From: Bacteroidia bacterium
GTDB lineage: Bacteria > Bacteroidota > Bacteroidia > Chitinophagales > Saprospiraceae
Assembly: GCA_030432855.1 (NCBI GenBank)
Contig: JAUILM010000286.1
Coordinates: forward strand, 1-7,282
Reading direction: 5' to 3'
Length of the DNA: 7,282 nt
The position numbers and the translations under genes were made by a program. Of this stretch, positions 6,289 through 7,282 are shown piece by piece (positions within the stretch are counted from its first letter, which is position 1; each line of letters starts with the position of its first letter). A model generated the notes under the pieces. It was not told the DNA's origin, did not search any database, and saw only the letters and a program-made list of their open reading frames with translations.

Positions 6289-6412
6289 AGACGATCGTTC
6301 TATTGTCAAATTGAATGACGTGAATATCAAGAAATGCCCGTATTGTCATTATTAAATAAGCGTACTTAAGGACGAATCCCGGAGTGTGCTAATTTACTAA
6401 TTGCAACACTAG

Positions 6413-7282
6413 CTATTCCAGTACTTCATAAATCATCAATTTTTTGGCTTTGTTTTTTAAACCGACTTCACCAACCGGGGAGCAATTAAATGAATTTTTA
6501 ATTTGCTGGTAGCAGTGGTCACTGATTATTATTTGACCCTCTGACGCTGTAGACTGCAGTCTCTGAGCTGTGTTGACTACATCACCTATCACGGTAAAGT
6601 CCAGTCGTCTTAGTTTCGCAGAGCCAATATTACCCGATATCATTTCTCCGCAATTTATTCCGATAGATACAGCTGGGCTGTGTGATATATGTTCACTGAC
6701 CTGAGGCAAGGTGGCGATTTTCTTACGGATTTCAAGGGCTGCTTCAATCGCCCGATCCAGGTGGTATTCACCTCGGAAAATAGCCATCACACAGTCACCC
6801 ATAAATTTGTCTACCAGCCCCTTATGCTCTATGATTTCGTTTACGATTAGATCAAAGTAAGTGTTGAGAAGGTGAACCACATGGTCTGCAGAGGCGGTTT
6901 CACTGAGACGGGTAAATCCACAGATATCTATAAATACCACTGATCCTTCAATACTTTCGTTGGCGGTGAGAGCAGCCTCAGATTCACGGGTGCCCATGAA
7001 ATTTAACACGGTCTCATCAACATACATTTTCAGAATGTCATTTTCTTTCAGTGCCTTCACCGTCTTTCGTAGCTGGTCTACATGCTTAATTGTTTTTTCG
7101 ATCGTCACTTCCAGATCTAAGAAATTGATGGGCTTGGTAATAAAATCAAACGCACCCAGATTCATGGCAGTCCGAATGTTGTCCATGTCACCATACGCAC
7201 TCACAATCACCGACTTTAGCAAGGCACTTTTTTGGGCTAATTTCGACAGAAGGGTAAGACCATCCATCTCAGGCATGTTAAT
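6413..7282 (-). CDS. Response-regulator receiver fused to class III adenylate cyclase (N-terminus beyond the right edge)
   Basis: The reading frame is open to the last base, so the gene is cut by the window. Bases 7277-7282 add Ile-Asn before the first Met (7276), giving INMPEMDG. This matches the segment just after the receiver phospho-acceptor, so that Asp is probably the next codon outside. Numbering from that Met, the receiver part shows Ser26 (IVSAYGD) and Lys48 (TKP). A helical linker (about 55-95) joins it to a cyclase domain (about 110-260) with both metal Asp residues (Asp117 in FIDICGFT, Asp161 in FMGDCVMAIF), substrate Lys157, Thr228 (DFTVIGD) and transition-state Asn235 and Arg239 (VNTAQR). 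Lys plus Thr points to ATP use and subclass IIIb, a group that is often bicarbonate-responsive. The cyclase looks active, making cAMP under control of a sensor kinase. The sequence predicts a soluble, cytoplasmic protein. It is convergent with the CorA gene. Confidence 0.92.
   Translation of the reverse strand: MNMPEMDGLTLLSKLAQKSALLKSVIVSAYGDMDNIRTAMNLGAFDFITKPINFLDLEVTIEKTIKHVDQLRKTVKALKENDILKMYVDETVLNFMGTRESEAALTANESIEGSVVFIDICGFTRLSETASADHVVHLLNTYFDLIVNEIIEHKGLVDKFMGDCVMAIFRGEYHLDRAIEAALEIRKKIATLPQVSEHISHSPAVSIGINCGEMISGNIGSAKLRRLDFTVIGDVVNTAQRLQSTASEGQIIISDHCYQQIKNSFNCSPVGEVGLKNKAKKLMIYEVLE

Noticed and set aside
6314..6410. Hairpins AATGAC/GTCATT (6314-6350) and AGTGT...ACACT (6383-6410) as terminators between the convergent CorA and cyclase genes
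   Set aside because: The first has a 25-nt loop, the second has mismatches in the stem, and neither is followed by a T-tract on either strand.

Overview
The window looks like chromosomal DNA from a member of the Bacteroidota, most probably a relative of the Saprospiraceae. Three things in the sequence support this: a 717-residue secreted protein built from Cys-rich 'LGCNP' repeats and ending in a type IX secretion (T9SS) sorting domain; a lipoprotein carrying a SusC-type TonB plug signature; and start codons without clear Shine-Dalgarno sequences. The assignment is an inference, because there is no rRNA or other phylogenetic marker here.

Layout from left to right. (1) Bases 1-150, minus strand: the first 50 codons of a DUF4112 protein that runs off the left edge. 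(2) 247-699, plus strand: a small HUH transposase of the IS200/IS605 or RAYT type, flanked by two weak bulged hairpins. Its expected nucleophilic tyrosine reads as phenylalanine. (3) 752-1180, plus strand: a small lipoprotein consisting almost only of a TonB-receptor plug domain. (4) 1348-1935, plus strand: a secreted protein of unknown function whose start codon directly abuts the right arm of a perfect 11-bp inverted repeat. (5) 1967-1996: a strong hairpin terminator between convergent genes. (6) 2000-4153, minus strand: the T9SS-exported repeat protein. (7) 4290-5021, minus strand: a FabG-like short-chain dehydrogenase. (8) 5206-6288, plus strand, divergent from it: a CorA-family Mg/Co channel. 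(9) 6413-7282, minus strand, running off the right edge: a response-regulator receiver domain fused to a class III adenylate cyclase.

The genes do not form one pathway. Strand switches, a convergent terminator and gaps of 50-190 bp suggest mostly single-gene transcription units, with the dehydrogenase and the repeat protein the only same-strand minus pair. Transposase, plug lipoprotein and secreted protein lie on the same strand, but nothing shows they are co-transcribed. No stretch over 300 bases lacks a gene. No tRNA, rRNA, CRISPR array or riboswitch was recognised.

I found no convincing new multi-gene system. The items most worth a second look are the Tyr-to-Phe change in the transposase, the inverted repeat that ends exactly at a start codon, the barrel-less TonB plug lipoprotein, and the repeat protein with its one Cys-lacking repeat.
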